A stretch of 64,000 bases of DNA, from NCBI GenBank assembly GCA_016618085.1, contig JABLTG010000110.1, positions 1-64,000 on the forward strand. Reading direction: 5' to 3'. Position numbers and translations under genes: made by a program. Origin of the DNA: Neovahlkampfia damariscottae (taxonomy: Eukaryota > Heterolobosea > Selenaionea > Neovahlkampfiida > Neovahlkampfiidae). The notes below the pieces were generated by a model. It did not search any database. It was given only the letters and a program-made list of their open reading frames with translations, and was not told where the DNA came from. This document shows positions 43,492 to 53,837 of the stretch, one piece after another (position 1 is the stretch's first letter; each line of letters begins with the position of its first letter).

Positions 43492-44780
43492 ATGGAAGAC
43501 AAAGTTGAAGATGAACAATTTCTGTAGTACTCAAAAAAACTTTTTTAATATTCAAGCTTAAAATATCTAACTTCAAAAAGACTTGGTTTTGAAGAACCAC
43601 AAGATGAATTACACTTGAAGTTGTATAAAAAATTTGAAAAACAAAGACACGCCAAAATAAAAGAATCCAGAAATAAATGGCACCAATATTTTATAGAGAA
43701 TGGAGGAAAAAATGAGGTTATTAGAAAAAATTCTTCTCTCAAAGAAATTATTCGAAACTATGGAATACCAACTAATTTCCGTCCAAAAATTTGGTTTGAG
43801 ATGTCAGGTTCGAAAAAAAAATTAAAATTAAAATAATAAAAGGAGCAAGGAAAAAATTTATTGGAAATTCAGGATATTATCAAAAATTACTTGAAGTTCA
43901 TTCACAGCACAATAGTGTTGCATTAACACAAATCAATTTAGATTTATGCCGAACATTTCCAAATCACGAATTTTTTCAAGAGGATAAGGTTGGATTCAAT
44001 TCATTGAGAAGAATATTAATTGCATATTCATGGAGAAATCCATTGGTTTCATATTGTCAATCATTGAATTATATTGTTGGTTTGTTGATATTACATTTCT
44101 CCGAAGAAGAGGCATTTTGGGTATTAGTAGTACTTTTGGAAGATGTTTTACCAGCTAACTTCTACTCTCCTGATTTAAAGGGTGTCAGAACTGATGACAA
44201 AGTTCTATCTATGTTTCAATTATTTTTTGATTCTTACCTTTTTAAACCAGGTTGGTCGATGAAAGATTGCCCAAAATCGGAAAGCATATAAAAATTCTGA
44301 ATGGAAATACACAAACGTTCTCAGTTGGTTGGTTTTTGAGACTTTTCGTTGATGTTTTTCCATTGGAAGTTTGAAATCAAATTTTTGTTTTAACCTATCA
44401 TAGACCACATTAAGAATTTGGGACCTCATATTTTCAGAAGGTTCCAAAATAATATTTAGAGTTGTTTTATCATTTTTGAAATTGAACGAAGGTGAAATTT
44501 TGAAATGTGAAGATTTAGGAATGGTAATTCATCTATTATCAGAAAACAGCACCTTTCAATATGATGATCATTCATTAATCAAAGTAAATTAACATTTACT
44601 AATAAAAAGACTTGTTTTTCGTTTTATCAATTGAAAAGAGCAGAAATTGAAGAATTGAGAGAAAAAGGTGAAAACGAAGTTGAAGAAGATGACAGATTGC
44701 TCAAAGAAAGAAGAGAAAAATATATGAGCCAAATAGAATTGAAAAGGGAAAGTAAATCAATTATAAAAATTGAAAAATGA
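43492..44780 (+). CDS. TBC-domain Rab GTPase-activating protein
   Basis: Six exons (43492-43523, 43557-43807, 43843-44212, 44251-44368, 44404-44583, 44610-44780) encode 373 residues. The TBC domain covers about 65-320: GIPTNFRPKIWFEMSG, the arginine-finger motif INLDLCRTFPNH, the glutamine-finger motif YCQSLNYIVGLLIL, then VDERLPKIGKHI, SVGWFLRLFVDVFPLE and LRIWDLIFSEG. Both catalytic fingers are present, so it should stimulate GTP hydrolysis on a Rab. The C-terminus is a charged coil (RAEIEELREKGE). The splice at 44213-44250 is required: without it the domain breaks after MFQL. Its stop is 7 bases from the stop of the convergent TPR gene. Confidence 0.9.
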
Positions 44781-44787
44781 AAAAAAA

Positions 44788-46185
44788 TTAAAGATTTATT
44801 GCTTCTTTATCCCTTCCCATTGTGATTAGTAAAGTGTTGAGAAAATCAATCAATTGATCATTACCTTTTTGTTGATAACTTTTAGCTAATGATAATATTT
44901 CCTCATCATCCACTGAAGAAGACAATAAAAGTGCGTCTAAATACACTTTTTCTAAATCGAATTGTCTATCAGTCTTTGAAATGTAATCATTTGCTTTTTC
45001 ATGTTCACAATAATCAGCAAGTTTCGAGAAATAATGAAATTCAACCTGTTGAACAATAGAAATATCCAAATTCTTTGATAGATATGATAAATACTTCTCA
45101 AATGAATAAAACATTTCTGTATTCATTTTCATTGTTTCTGTAGCTTTAATATTGAAAGTATAGTGATTCACGATCTCTCTTTCAGAAAGTTTTTCTTGTA
45201 GCGTGTTGAATGTTTCATTTTCCATCTTTAGAGCATCTTTTGCTTGATCGATAAAATTAGCATTTAACAATGCGAAGAACAGTGCGTGTAATGTTTCAAT
45301 CTGATCCATTTTATGGATAAAAGCATTTTCCATTGCTTTAGAAGCAAACATTGTAGCAAGTTTATGATTTTTCAATTGTTGTTCTATCCGTGTTAAATTT
45401 CTGTAGTTGACTATGATCATTTTAGCATAGTTCTTGTCCACTGATTTCATTTTTTCAATCAGCCCACAAGATTCATATAAATTGATTTTAGCTCCATTTA
45501 GGTCATTTTTTCTTAATGAGAATAATCCTTTGTAGTGATGATAGGTAGAATTTATCATAAGATCTTCGGGTAATTTTTCGATTACTATTCTTGCTTCTTC
45601 AAGAGCTGAATACGCTCTTTCTAGCCTTCCTGCAAAATATTCATTCACTGATGAATAAATCATCACTGATAATAATGTATTTTGAACATCTTTGTTTTTT
45701 GAATCATCAGAAATCAAGGTAGTAAGTTTCATTGTGAGTGTCTCATATAAATGAATTGCATGATCAAATGAGCGTATATTTGTGAAATATAACGCAATTA
45801 TTAAATGAATTGATAACCAGTTTACATTTTTTTCATCTTTCAACATTTCACAAAAGTAATCAAAATTTTCAGTTATTTTTAATGTTTTGTCATTGTGGAA
45901 AGTCAAAAATTTTTGAATAAGTTCAAAAAGTTTTTTTTCATTTTCTGTTAAATTTTCAACTTGTTTCAATTGGATTTTTTCAAATTGGTTCAATTTTAAT
46001 TGTGTTAAAATTTTTTTGAAATATTTTTCTTGATTTCCTGGTGATGCTTCAAGAAATTTTTGAAGTAGTTTAGTATTTTCAATTGGAAATAGAAGTGCTG
46101 TTGAGAATTGTTTCAAACTTAAACATGTTTTCGTGAACTGTTTTTGTTGTGAGGTAGTGAATAATTTTCTTGCTATGGATTTCAT
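44788..46185 (-). CDS. TPR-like helical protein with predicted mitochondrial presequence
   Basis: A single exon of 465 residues. The first 30 residues (MKSIARKLFTTSQQKQFTKT and on to LKQFSTALL) are rich in Lys/Arg, Ser and Thr and lack acids, as in mitochondrial presequences. The rest is a run of helical pairs of about 40 residues resembling TPR (SFDHAIHLYETLT, RLERAYSALEEARIVIE, FSLRKNDLNGAKINLYESC). No catalytic motif was found. A scaffold or assembly role in mitochondria is a guess; the gene family was not recognised. Confidence 0.7.
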   Translation of the reverse strand: MKSIARKLFTTSQQKQFTKTCLSLKQFSTALLFPIENTKLLQKFLEASPGNQEKYFKKILTQLKLNQFEKIQLKQVENLTENEKKLFELIQKFLTFHNDKTLKITENFDYFCEMLKDEKNVNWLSIHLIIALYFTNIRSFDHAIHLYETLTMKLTTLISDDSKNKDVQNTLLSVMIYSSVNEYFAGRLERAYSALEEARIVIEKLPEDLMINSTYHHYKGLFSLRKNDLNGAKINLYESCGLIEKMKSVDKNYAKMIIVNYRNLTRIEQQLKNHKLATMFASKAMENAFIHKMDQIETLHALFFALLNANFIDQAKDALKMENETFNTLQEKLSEREIVNHYTFNIKATETMKMNTEMFYSFEKYLSYLSKNLDISIVQQVEFHYFSKLADYCEHEKANDYISKTDRQFDLEKVYLDALLLSSSVDDEEILSLAKSYQQKGNDQLIDFLNTLLITMGRDKEAINL

Positions 46186-46745
46186 TGGTAGAGAAACAAG
46201 ACACTCCTAATTTGATTTGAACGGAATTAGTGAAATAAAAAATTTCTCAATCCAATCTCAGATTGTAATGAATCAAAAAAACAAGGAAGATGAAGTCATT
46301 TTTTAATTTGATTCCGATAATTCTTTGGTGAATTTACATACTTCTTTTTTGGAATTATTATTCCGATTGAATTTGAAATTACCAAAGTTGTTCATCATGA
46401 ATTTTCTCTTTCTGCAAATAGATAATTTTGTTTTGGTCTCGAACCATGAATAAAATATTTCCAAAGTTGTTCATCATGAATTTTCTTCATTCAAAATTTT
46501 GAAAGAGAATGAGATTTTTTAGTTTTTTACTTGAAGTATCTGATAGTTTAGTACATTTTTGATTCTTCAATTCTGTCCATTTTTATCAACTGAATACGAA
46601 TAAATCCTTAATTTCTCTATTCCCAGATTCATAATATTTCAAAAGAATGGTGAATCAAAATAACTTTCAAATTGAATCTCTCTTGTAGTTTGTTGTCACA
46701 AAGTTTTGTGAAAAGCCTGATGAATATTAAATATTGTTTATTCAT
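46186..46745. other. Spacer with a 26-base direct repeat
   Basis: 560 bases upstream of the TPR gene, without a gene. CCAATC at 46252-46257 is 66 bases from the TPR start. Two identical 26-base copies lie at 46382-46407 and 46461-46486. Confidence 0.5.
46382..46486. repeat. Direct repeat, 26 bases, period 79
   Basis: The words at 46382-46407 and 46461-46486 (beginning CCAAAGTTGTTCATCATG) are identical, with 53 unrelated bases between. It could be a local duplication whose middle has drifted, or a paired protein-binding site. Confidence 0.7.
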
Positions 46746-47243
46746 TCACTTTTTAGTGAAATTACCATGCCATGTGATTTCTTTTTCCATTAGGTACTTT
46801 TCCAAATTTCTAAAATTCAATTTTTTTTTGAACATGGCAACTTCTCTTCTGGATTGTTGACCACCACCAACTCGAACCAAAATATCTATATAATTGATAA
46901 AATATTCACTTTCATCACCAAACTCTTTTCCAACAATAATTCTTTTGTCAACTGGAAACAAACCACTTGGTACTTTGAAAGCAGCAGTTGGTGCTATTCC
47001 GACCGTTTTAAAACCTTTTTGAACAGCATATATATAAGATAATTTTGGAACTCCTTGGTTAGTCAATCCAGAAACAAGTTCTATCGAATTTGGTTGATGG
47101 AAGTTAATCATTTTCGGAATCAAATCTTTTATGGCATCATTGGCCTCCTGTTTATCAAATAATTCTCTAGAATATCCAACAACACCAAGTTTTAAATTTT
47201 TTGCGACAACAACAACCACCAAGACCAACAACAAAATCTTCAT
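46746..47243 (-). CDS. SLOG/LOG-like Rossmann protein with hydrophobic N-terminus
   Basis: A single exon of 165 residues. After an N-terminal hydrophobic stretch (KILLLVLVVVVVAKN), which would serve as a signal peptide or anchor, comes a Rossmann-like alpha/beta core: LGVVGYSRELFD, SIELVSGLTNQGVPKLSY, GFKTVGIAPTAAF, then YIDILVRVGGGQQSRREVAM. The GGG-QS-R-E motif is that of the SLOG (LOG, DprA, YAcAr-like) superfamily, which binds nucleotides or nucleotide-derived ligands. Such proteins are mostly bacterial, so transfer from bacteria is plausible. The true start is the ATG at 47243, not the in-frame TTG at 47249. The substrate is unknown. Confidence 0.7.
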   Translation of the reverse strand: MKILLLVLVVVVVAKNLKLGVVGYSRELFDKQEANDAIKDLIPKMINFHQPNSIELVSGLTNQGVPKLSYIYAVQKGFKTVGIAPTAAFKVPSGLFPVDKRIIVGKEFGDESEYFINYIDILVRVGGGQQSRREVAMFKKKLNFRNLEKYLMEKEITWHGNFTKK

Positions 47244-47307
47244 TTTCAAAAAACCGATTTAATTCGTCTATTTTTTTTATCCAATCATTTGCTGACTCTT
47301 TTTTTCA
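47244..47307. promoter_or_regulatory. Divergent promoter with single CCAATC box
   Basis: 64 bases between outward genes, with one CCAATC at 47281-47286, 37 bases from the SLOG start and 21 from the DUF4116 start. Confidence 0.55.
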
Positions 47308-48279
47308 ATGAAACCACAAACAAGAAAAAAACTTGACCCTTTAATTGAAAAACTTGGTGTTGAATTTTTTTTGAGTCAATCAACTCATAATAGAAACGTG
47401 ATTCAAAGACAAAAAATTGAAGAAGAAGTTGAAGAATTAAGAGATGATAAACAATACCTTTTGAATATTTTAAGAAGTAGTAGTTCAAGTATTTATCCAT
47501 TAGTATCAAGGAGATTAAAAAAAGATTCTGAATTTTCTGCAGAAGCAATCAAATATTCTCCACATCTTTTAACATTGTGTGACGTTGATTTGCAATACAA
47601 TGAAGATTTCCTGCTGAAAATATTAAAATCTAATCCAAAGTGTGGTGAATACATCACATCAGAAGTTTTAGAAAGTCCAGATTTTCAATTGAAAGCAATT
47701 AAAATTACCACAACAATACTTGAACATGCTGAATATGAACTGGAACGAGAAGTAGTATTGAAAGCTGTTAAAATCGACGGAAATGCTATTAAATATGACA
47801 AAAATTATTTTTCTGATCGTGAAATTCTATTTGAAGCAATGAAAAATACACCACATGTTTTGTCTCATTTATTTCTTGAATATACAGACAATAGAGAATT
47901 TATGGTGGAAATGATAAAGCATGCATCCTTTAACTATCCATATGCTTCTGGAAAATTGAAGCAAAATCGAGAATTTTTGATTGAAGTACTTGGAATTCAT
48001 GGAGCAGAAATTATGAAATTTTTGACACCCAAAAAGTTAAAAGATCCAGAAATAATTGAACTAGGCATAGAAAATGATCCAACTAGTTTGAATTATCTTC
48101 CAAAAAAAATGGCTGAAGATCCAAAAGTGATTCTGAGATGTGTCAGAAATTTCAAGTCAAATCATCAATTTATTTCAAAGCAAATGTTGAATGATAAAAA
48201 ATTGGAATGGTTGTTTTTATTATACTACAAATGGATTCCAGAAGTCCAAAATTTTAATGTCAATTTTTGTTTTAATTGA
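47308..48279 (+). CDS. DUF4116 repeat protein 2
   Basis: A single exon of 323 residues. After a charged N-terminus (about 45 residues) come about nine degenerate helical repeats of the DUF4116 kind (REVVLKAVKIDGNAIKYD, NREFLIEVLGIHGAEIM, DPKVILRCVRN). The repeats are less regular than in the other two DUF4116 genes. No signal peptide or membrane segment. Function unknown; a binding scaffold is the natural guess for such solenoids. Confidence 0.75.
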   Translation: MKPQTRKKLDPLIEKLGVEFFLSQSTHNRNVIQRQKIEEEVEELRDDKQYLLNILRSSSSSIYPLVSRRLKKDSEFSAEAIKYSPHLLTLCDVDLQYNEDFLLKILKSNPKCGEYITSEVLESPDFQLKAIKITTTILEHAEYELEREVVLKAVKIDGNAIKYDKNYFSDREILFEAMKNTPHVLSHLFLEYTDNREFMVEMIKHASFNYPYASGKLKQNREFLIEVLGIHGAEIMKFLTPKKLKDPEIIELGIENDPTSLNYLPKKMAEDPKVILRCVRNFKSNHQFISKQMLNDKKLEWLFLLYYKWIPEVQNFNVNFCFN

Positions 48280-48408
48280 TGAAATATTTGTTGACTGTGA
48301 ATATTAATTTGGTCATTTGTGAGAATAAAATTAAATATTTTAAACTAAAAATCATTTTTTCATCGGACTGTGAAGGAATTTTATTTGATCGGAGATTTTT
48401 CTCGTCCA

Positions 48409-49152
48409 ATGGTAAGTTATCAAAAAAAACTAAACGGTTGTGCTCACTACAACAAGAACTGTCAAATCCACTGCTCAGTTTGTGATAAGTTCTACACTTG
48501 CCGACATTGTCATAACGATGCAACTTTGGACCACGAAGTTGACCGTTTTTCAGTATCAAAATTAAAATGCTTAAATTGTTCAACTGAACAAAACGTCTCC
48601 AATGAATGCAAAAACTGTAAAATCAAATTTGGTGATTATCACTGTTTATTTTGCAACCTTTTTGTCAATAAAAAAGAAAATCAACCACTTAATGTTTTTC
48701 ATTGTGAAAAATGTAAAATTTGTCGAGTTGGAAAAAGAGAAGAGTATTTTCATTGTGACAAATGTGGATGTTGTATGCCTATTTCAAAAGAAGATACTCA
48801 TGAATGTATTGAAAATGTCCTTGGACAAAACTGTCCAATCTGTTTGGAGTTTTTATTTACTTCAACAAAAGTTACATCAACCATGAAATGTGGACATATT
48901 ATTCATCAAAGTTGTTTTGAAGATATGATTGAAAATCAGAATTATAAATGTCCAAGTTGCAATAAACTCATTGTTGAACTTGATGACAAATATTTGGATG
49001 AAGTAATTGAAAAGACCCCAATGCCAGATGAACTGAAAAATGAAAAAGTCAAAATTTTATGTAATGAATGTCAAGAAAAAGGAGATTGTATGTTTCATTT
49101 TTATGGTTTAAAATGTCAAAAATGTGGAAGTTATAACACAGCCAGAATTTAA
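48409..49152 (+). CDS. CHY zinc-finger / RING ubiquitin ligase (Pirh2/RCHY1-like)
   Basis: 247 residues in one exon. Zinc-binding modules follow in the order of RCHY1: CHY finger (NGCAHYNKNCQIHCSVCDKF, YTCRHCHND, DHEVDRF), CTCHY finger (YHCLFCNLF, HCEKCKICRVG, YFHCDKCGCCM), RING-H2 (CPICLEFLF, MKCGHIIHQSCFEDMI, CPSCNK) and a C-terminal zinc ribbon (ILCNECQEK, LKCQKCGSY). Such proteins are E3 ligases working with E2 enzymes, known to mark p53 and other proteins in animals and various targets in plants. The length fits (human RCHY1 has 261). The ATG at 48409 overlaps a CCAATG box; the frame is open a little upstream, so a short 5' exon cannot be ruled out. Confidence 0.92.
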   Translation: MVSYQKKLNGCAHYNKNCQIHCSVCDKFYTCRHCHNDATLDHEVDRFSVSKLKCLNCSTEQNVSNECKNCKIKFGDYHCLFCNLFVNKKENQPLNVFHCEKCKICRVGKREEYFHCDKCGCCMPISKEDTHECIENVLGQNCPICLEFLFTSTKVTSTMKCGHIIHQSCFEDMIENQNYKCPSCNKLIVELDDKYLDEVIEKTPMPDELKNEKVKILCNECQEKGDCMFHFYGLKCQKCGSYNTARI

Positions 49153-49290
49153 ATCAATAAATTCTTCATCCAAAGATCATTCACTCTCTGCAGTTATCCA
49201 AAGAATTTGATTGAATTAATACTTCTTTTTTCTGATGATTTTTCAGAAGTTGAAAAAAAAACGAAAAATTCATTTATTCAAAATATAATT

Positions 49291-50023
49291 TTACTTTGGT
49301 ACCACAGCACCAATTTCTTCATCAACATCGTCTTTTGTATGTTCAGAGTTTGATGATTGAAAAACTCCACCTAAAAATCCAGATCCTTTTCTTTTTTTTT
49401 TCATCGCAGCAAGTTCTTCTTTTTGTTTTTCTTCTTCAGCTTTTTGTTTTGCGTATTCTTCTGCATCCAATAAACTTTGATTGAATAATTTAATACTTGC
49501 ATCAAATGCTTCTTCAACGTTAATTCTTTTTTTTGCTGAAGTTTCAAAGAAAATACAAGAACCAAACTCTTCAGCTAATGCTATACCATCTTCTTTTGAT
49601 ACTACTCTTTCTTGCTCTAAGTCACATTTTGCTCCAACTAAAACACAAGGAACTTCCTCTTCGTCTCCTTTTGCCTTCAACAAATTATTATGCATTTCTA
49701 TAATCTCTTCAAAAGAACCTTTATCTGTAATACTATAAACCAAAATAAAAGTGTCTCCTGATTGCATATACAAGTCTCTAAGTGCATCATATTCATCTTG
49801 ACCTGCTGTATCCAAAATTTCTAAAGTGTAGAAATTTCCTTCAATTTCTCTTTGCATTTGATAAGCATCCTCAATAGTTGGATTGTAAGATTCGTCAAAT
49901 TTATTTTTTATGAAAGAAACAGTGAGACCTTTTTTTTTTTTGGTTAATTTTTGTTTAATTCTTACAACTTTTTCCAACACCTCCTGAACCAAGCACAACT
50001 AGTTTGACAGCACCACTTGACAT
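49291..50023 (-). CDS. Ras-like small GTPase with altered G4 motif and long tail
   Basis: Exons 50023-49966 and 49928-49291 (37-base intron splitting GKS-CLT) encode 231 residues. The G boxes are GSGGVGKSCLT, YNPTIEDAY, DTAGQDEY, then GAKCDL in place of GNKCDL, and ETSAK. The effector region marks the Ras/Rap family. The Ala for Asn in G4 removes a guanine contact and should speed nucleotide exchange or weaken binding. The C-terminus (about 60 residues) is a Lys/Glu coil (AEEEKQKEELAAMKKKRKGS) and ends AVVPK without a CaaX box, so lipid anchoring is not expected. GATTGGT at 50060 lies 37 bases upstream. Confidence 0.9.
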
Positions 50024-50367
50024 TATTTGCTAAAAATAAATAAGTTCGTTGAAAGATCTGATTGGTTATATTCTTTTTTTTTTCTTCTCAAAAGAACTTT
50101 ATTGGAAAGAAATTCGTCCATCCAATTAACACATAATTATGAAATATTACTCTGAATTTATTTACTCTTGGTAAATAGTGAACAAAAGTTATTTAATTTT
50201 TTTTGCAGATTTTCTTGTTTTGATTTTGAAATTTGTGTTGATTTGGATATTTTTTCAACATACCTAGGGTGTCAAATACTCGTCGACACTTGAATAAATA
50301 ATGTGTTGACAAGAATCCAATAAAATGACTGAAACCTTCAAAGAAAAATTGGACCAATTACAATAAA
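50024..50367. promoter_or_regulatory. Divergent promoter of Ras and Slx9-like genes
   Basis: 344 bases. GATTGGT at 50060-50066 serves the Ras gene; CCAATTA at 50354 lies 14 bases before the Slx9-like start. No gene seen. Confidence 0.5.
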
Positions 50368-51041
50368 ATGAAAATTCCAAAAGCAAAGCGTAGAAAAGTT
50401 GATTTAGAAGATTCATCTAGAAAAGAAGAAGAAAATAAAATAAATTCCACTTTACAAAGAGTCGAGGAGGAAGAATCCATTCCAAAAAAAAAAGAAAAAC
50501 CTGAAACACCTTTAAGTCGTTCACAAAGAAAAAGAAGAAAAAAAATAGAAAGACAAAAAATATCAGAAAATTTAAAAGAAAGACTTGAAGAACAAAATAA
50601 TCCAAAAACTGAAAAAAAGAGCAAAAAAGAAAAAAAAAAAAAAAAATATGCTTTGAGTTTGGATGACTTGGATGATGCATTGGATCAAGTTGAATTTAAA
50701 AAAGAAAGAGTTGAAAATCCAGCTAGAAGAACTACCAAAAAAATTATGCATCAAACGTAAGACTTTTTTAAAAAAGTTTTTTTTAACATTATTTCACATA
50801 AAGACAAAAGGAGATTAATCAATTGGAGAATATTTTCAAAATGGACATTTTTCAACAAAAACCTGTAGAGGTCATGCAACAACATTTGACAAATACAGTA
50901 AAGCATAAATTATCAGAAGACGCCTTGAAAAAAAGAAGAAAAATAAAAATTATAAAAAGAGAAAGAGCAGTTGATCCAAAACAAACGATAACCAAAACAG
51001 CAGGAAAAAGAAAAAGAGATGATGACATGATGGAGGAATAA
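50368..51041 (+). CDS. Slx9/FAM207-like ribosome-biogenesis protein
   Basis: Exons 50368-50756 and 50804-51041 (47-base intron) encode 208 residues. It is very rich in Lys, Arg and Glu (KRRKVDLEDSSRKEEE, SRSQRKRRKKIERQKI), with nuclear and nucleolar targeting-like clusters. After the splice, QKEINQLENIFKMDIFQQKP followed by VEVMQQHLTN matches the only conserved block of Slx9/FAM207A (an F...P...I..HL pattern). Slx9 helps 40S pre-ribosome maturation and export in yeast. The assignment rests on this block and on composition, hence moderate confidence. Confidence 0.6.
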
Positions 51042-51126
51042 AAGTTTTTTTTAGTTTTCTGAAGCTTTTGAAAATAGAAGGATTTTTTATTGGTGGAAAT
51101 CAACTGTTTGTTTTTTTTTGGTTTCA

Positions 51127-53778
51127 ATGAAGTGGTCAAAATTACAGTGTAATTTTGAATCAGAACCACCTCCATTAACAGGTCACTCCTTGCAATCTAT
51201 AAGATATTTGGAGGATCCAGATAATTATACCATGATTTTTATTTTTGGAGGAATAACAGAAAAATCAATTTATTCAAACATAATTTATACCATAAAAATA
51301 CGTAAGGAATACAAAAAAAAAGTAAAAAAAAAAGCTGACGATGGTGAGTCTATTTTCGGAACAGTTTCAGAAACACAAATTGGTTCTTTTCATCAAGTTG
51401 AAAATTTAAATGCAAAACTGAAACCAGAAGGTAGAAATAAAACATCAATGTGTACTTTCAAAATTATATTTCAAAAAAATGAAGAAAAAGAAGAAAAAGT
51501 TAAAAATTTTTATTCCTTGATTTTGTTTGGTGGAATGAACGAGAACAAAAAATTACTGAATGATACTTGGATACTGAATGCATCTCCAGGAGAAATGTGT
51601 TGGATTAAACCAAAATTTCAAACAAATTCAAAACAACCAAAGGAAAGATTTGGACATACAATTTGTAAACATGAAAATAAGCAACAATTGAACATATACT
51701 TATTTGGAGGATATAATGGAAATGAATATTTCAATGATATCTGGATGTTTAAAGAAACAAAAGAAGAAGGTGTTTTTGAATGGTTGGAGATTAAAGGAAT
51801 ACCAAGATTTGTAGATGAAGATCCTTTATGTATTTATGAAAATGAAATAAAACCCTGTGGTAGATTTGGTCATTCTTCAGCTATTGTTAAAAACTCAATG
51901 TTGATCTTTGGAGGGATGAATGAATATGAAAGATTAGGAGATTTATGGAGTTTAGATTTATTGACAAAACGTTGGTTAAAATTGAATTTCACTGGAATAC
52001 CACCTTCACCAAGATATGATCATATTGGTATTTCAATAGCAAATCAAGATTTAAGGAAAGAAAAATATATGATTATTTTTGGTGGTAATACAAAGAAGAG
52101 TAAAAAATACTCAAATGAAATTTTTGCATTTCATTTAGATGAATTATTATGGTTAAATTTACAACAAAATGGCGAAGAAAATGAATTAAAAGGAAGAACT
52201 TCTTGCAGTGGTTCATTATTTCAAAAAGATAAAATTTTAATTTTTGGAGGTTTATCAAAAACAAAAAGAAATATTGTTCAAAGAATGAATGATTTCTGGT
52301 GTTATGATTCGGAATTAGAAAAAGATAAAAAAAAGAGAATTGGAAGTTATTGGATTGATGGATCAAGAAAACCATTAGGATCTGGTGCTTTTGCAACTGT
52401 TTATCGAGCAAAATCTGATGATCATAAAGACACCAATGAATATGCTCTAAAAATGATGAATTTAGAATTTGATAAAAGCAAAGATTCTGTTGTCAATGCA
52501 GATATTTTACTATCGGAAATTCAAGTTTTGATGAAATTGATTCATCCAAATGTCTTAACTTTGAATGATTCATTTTTAGATGAAGATAAAACACATTTTA
52601 GTATTGTCATGCCTTTATGTGATCGAGGATCATTAACTGAATTCATTAAAGATAAAAAAAATAATTTGTCAGAAATGGAATTACTTGATTTGATTGTTCA
52701 ATTTTTAAATGGAATTTCTTATATTCATAACAAACAAGTTATTCATCGGGATATCAAATCGGACAATATTCTATTGAAAACTGAAAAAATAAATGACCAA
52801 GAAAGAATTTTTGTTAAAATTGCTGATTTTGGATTGGCTGCTGATGCTGCAAATGATGAAAATTTAAATATAGCAGGAACTCCAGGACATATTGCTCCAG
52901 AGGTTACCTGGCAAAAATCAAAATATGGTGTATCATCTGATTTATGGGCTGTTAGTCTTGTTATTTTTTACACATTTTTTACACCAATCGCTAAAAAGAA
53001 AAAGGAATTTAAGAATTTCAAAATTGAATCTGATCAAAAATTCAAGTTGAAAATATCAAAAACATCAAAAAAAGAAGAGATTGAAAAACAAGTTTCAAGC
53101 ATGATTGAACGAATGAAAACACTTTGGGATGCGACTACTTATAAATATAAAGATACTTATTGGAATTGGATGATGAATTGTTTGAAAATAAATCCTGAAG
53201 AAAGGCCAAAAGCAAATGATCTATATAATGAAGGTCTTTTAATTCTTCAAAAAGAAGAACCTGAAAAATATAAAACAACAACGATAACAGATCAAAAAGA
53301 ACCGGTCATTGAAAAATTAAACGTATTCAGTTGGTTGAAGACTCTCGGACTTGATAAATATTTCAAAAATTTTGAATCTAATGGATATGAAGATTTGAGG
53401 TTTTTAACAGACCTGAGTAAAGAAGACTTGAAAGAGATACGAATTGATGATGAAAATGATTTGGATTCCATCTTTGAATCGTTAAAAAGTTTTTCATTGG
53501 ATAAAGAACTATGCAAACGATTGGAGGAGAAAATTGTGTTAGATTTTTGGGATGTACCTTGTTGGTTGAAAAGTATAGGTTTATCAATGTATTGTTCAAA
53601 TTTTGATGATTGTGGTTTTGATGATATTGAATACATTTGGGAGAATGGATTGACAAATTTTGAAATAAAAGAAATTATTGGGATTAAATTATTGGGACAT
53701 TTAAAGAAATTACAATATTCTATTGAAGAAATGAAGAATATTTTATATAAAGAAGATGAAAAATTTGAATTAAAATGA
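51127..53778 (+). CDS. Kelch-repeat protein kinase with two SAM domains
   Basis: A single exon of 883 residues. Residues about 15-380 form a kelch propeller (FIFGGITEKSIYSN, LILFGGMNENKKLLNDTWIL, IYLFGGYNGNEYFNDIWMF). A Ser/Thr kinase spans about 400-700, with GSGAFATVYRA, YALKMM (Lys), HRDIKSDNILL, ADFGL and APEV, all catalytic residues present. Two SAM domains close the protein: VFSWLKTLGLDKYFKNFESN near 731 and DVPCWLKSIGLSMYCSNFDD near 808. SAM domains polymerise or recruit partners. Kelch-kinase fusions are common in amoebae and rare in animals. The ATG at 51127 is used; the in-frame TTG at 51118 is ignored. No intron despite the length. Confidence 0.93.
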   Translation: MKWSKLQCNFESEPPPLTGHSLQSIRYLEDPDNYTMIFIFGGITEKSIYSNIIYTIKIRKEYKKKVKKKADDGESIFGTVSETQIGSFHQVENLNAKLKPEGRNKTSMCTFKIIFQKNEEKEEKVKNFYSLILFGGMNENKKLLNDTWILNASPGEMCWIKPKFQTNSKQPKERFGHTICKHENKQQLNIYLFGGYNGNEYFNDIWMFKETKEEGVFEWLEIKGIPRFVDEDPLCIYENEIKPCGRFGHSSAIVKNSMLIFGGMNEYERLGDLWSLDLLTKRWLKLNFTGIPPSPRYDHIGISIANQDLRKEKYMIIFGGNTKKSKKYSNEIFAFHLDELLWLNLQQNGEENELKGRTSCSGSLFQKDKILIFGGLSKTKRNIVQRMNDFWCYDSELEKDKKKRIGSYWIDGSRKPLGSGAFATVYRAKSDDHKDTNEYALKMMNLEFDKSKDSVVNADILLSEIQVLMKLIHPNVLTLNDSFLDEDKTHFSIVMPLCDRGSLTEFIKDKKNNLSEMELLDLIVQFLNGISYIHNKQVIHRDIKSDNILLKTEKINDQERIFVKIADFGLAADAANDENLNIAGTPGHIAPEVTWQKSKYGVSSDLWAVSLVIFYTFFTPIAKKKKEFKNFKIESDQKFKLKISKTSKKEEIEKQVSSMIERMKTLWDATTYKYKDTYWNWMMNCLKINPEERPKANDLYNEGLLILQKEEPEKYKTTTITDQKEPVIEKLNVFSWLKTLGLDKYFKNFESNGYEDLRFLTDLSKEDLKEIRIDDENDLDSIFESLKSFSLDKELCKRLEEKIVLDFWDVPCWLKSIGLSMYCSNFDDCGFDDIEYIWENGLTNFEIKEIIGIKLLGHLKKLQYSIEEMKNILYKEDEKFELK

Positions 53779-53837
53779 TCCAATAGAAAATGAATAATTT
53801 TTTTTGAATGAAAATCATGAAATTATTAAATTAAACA

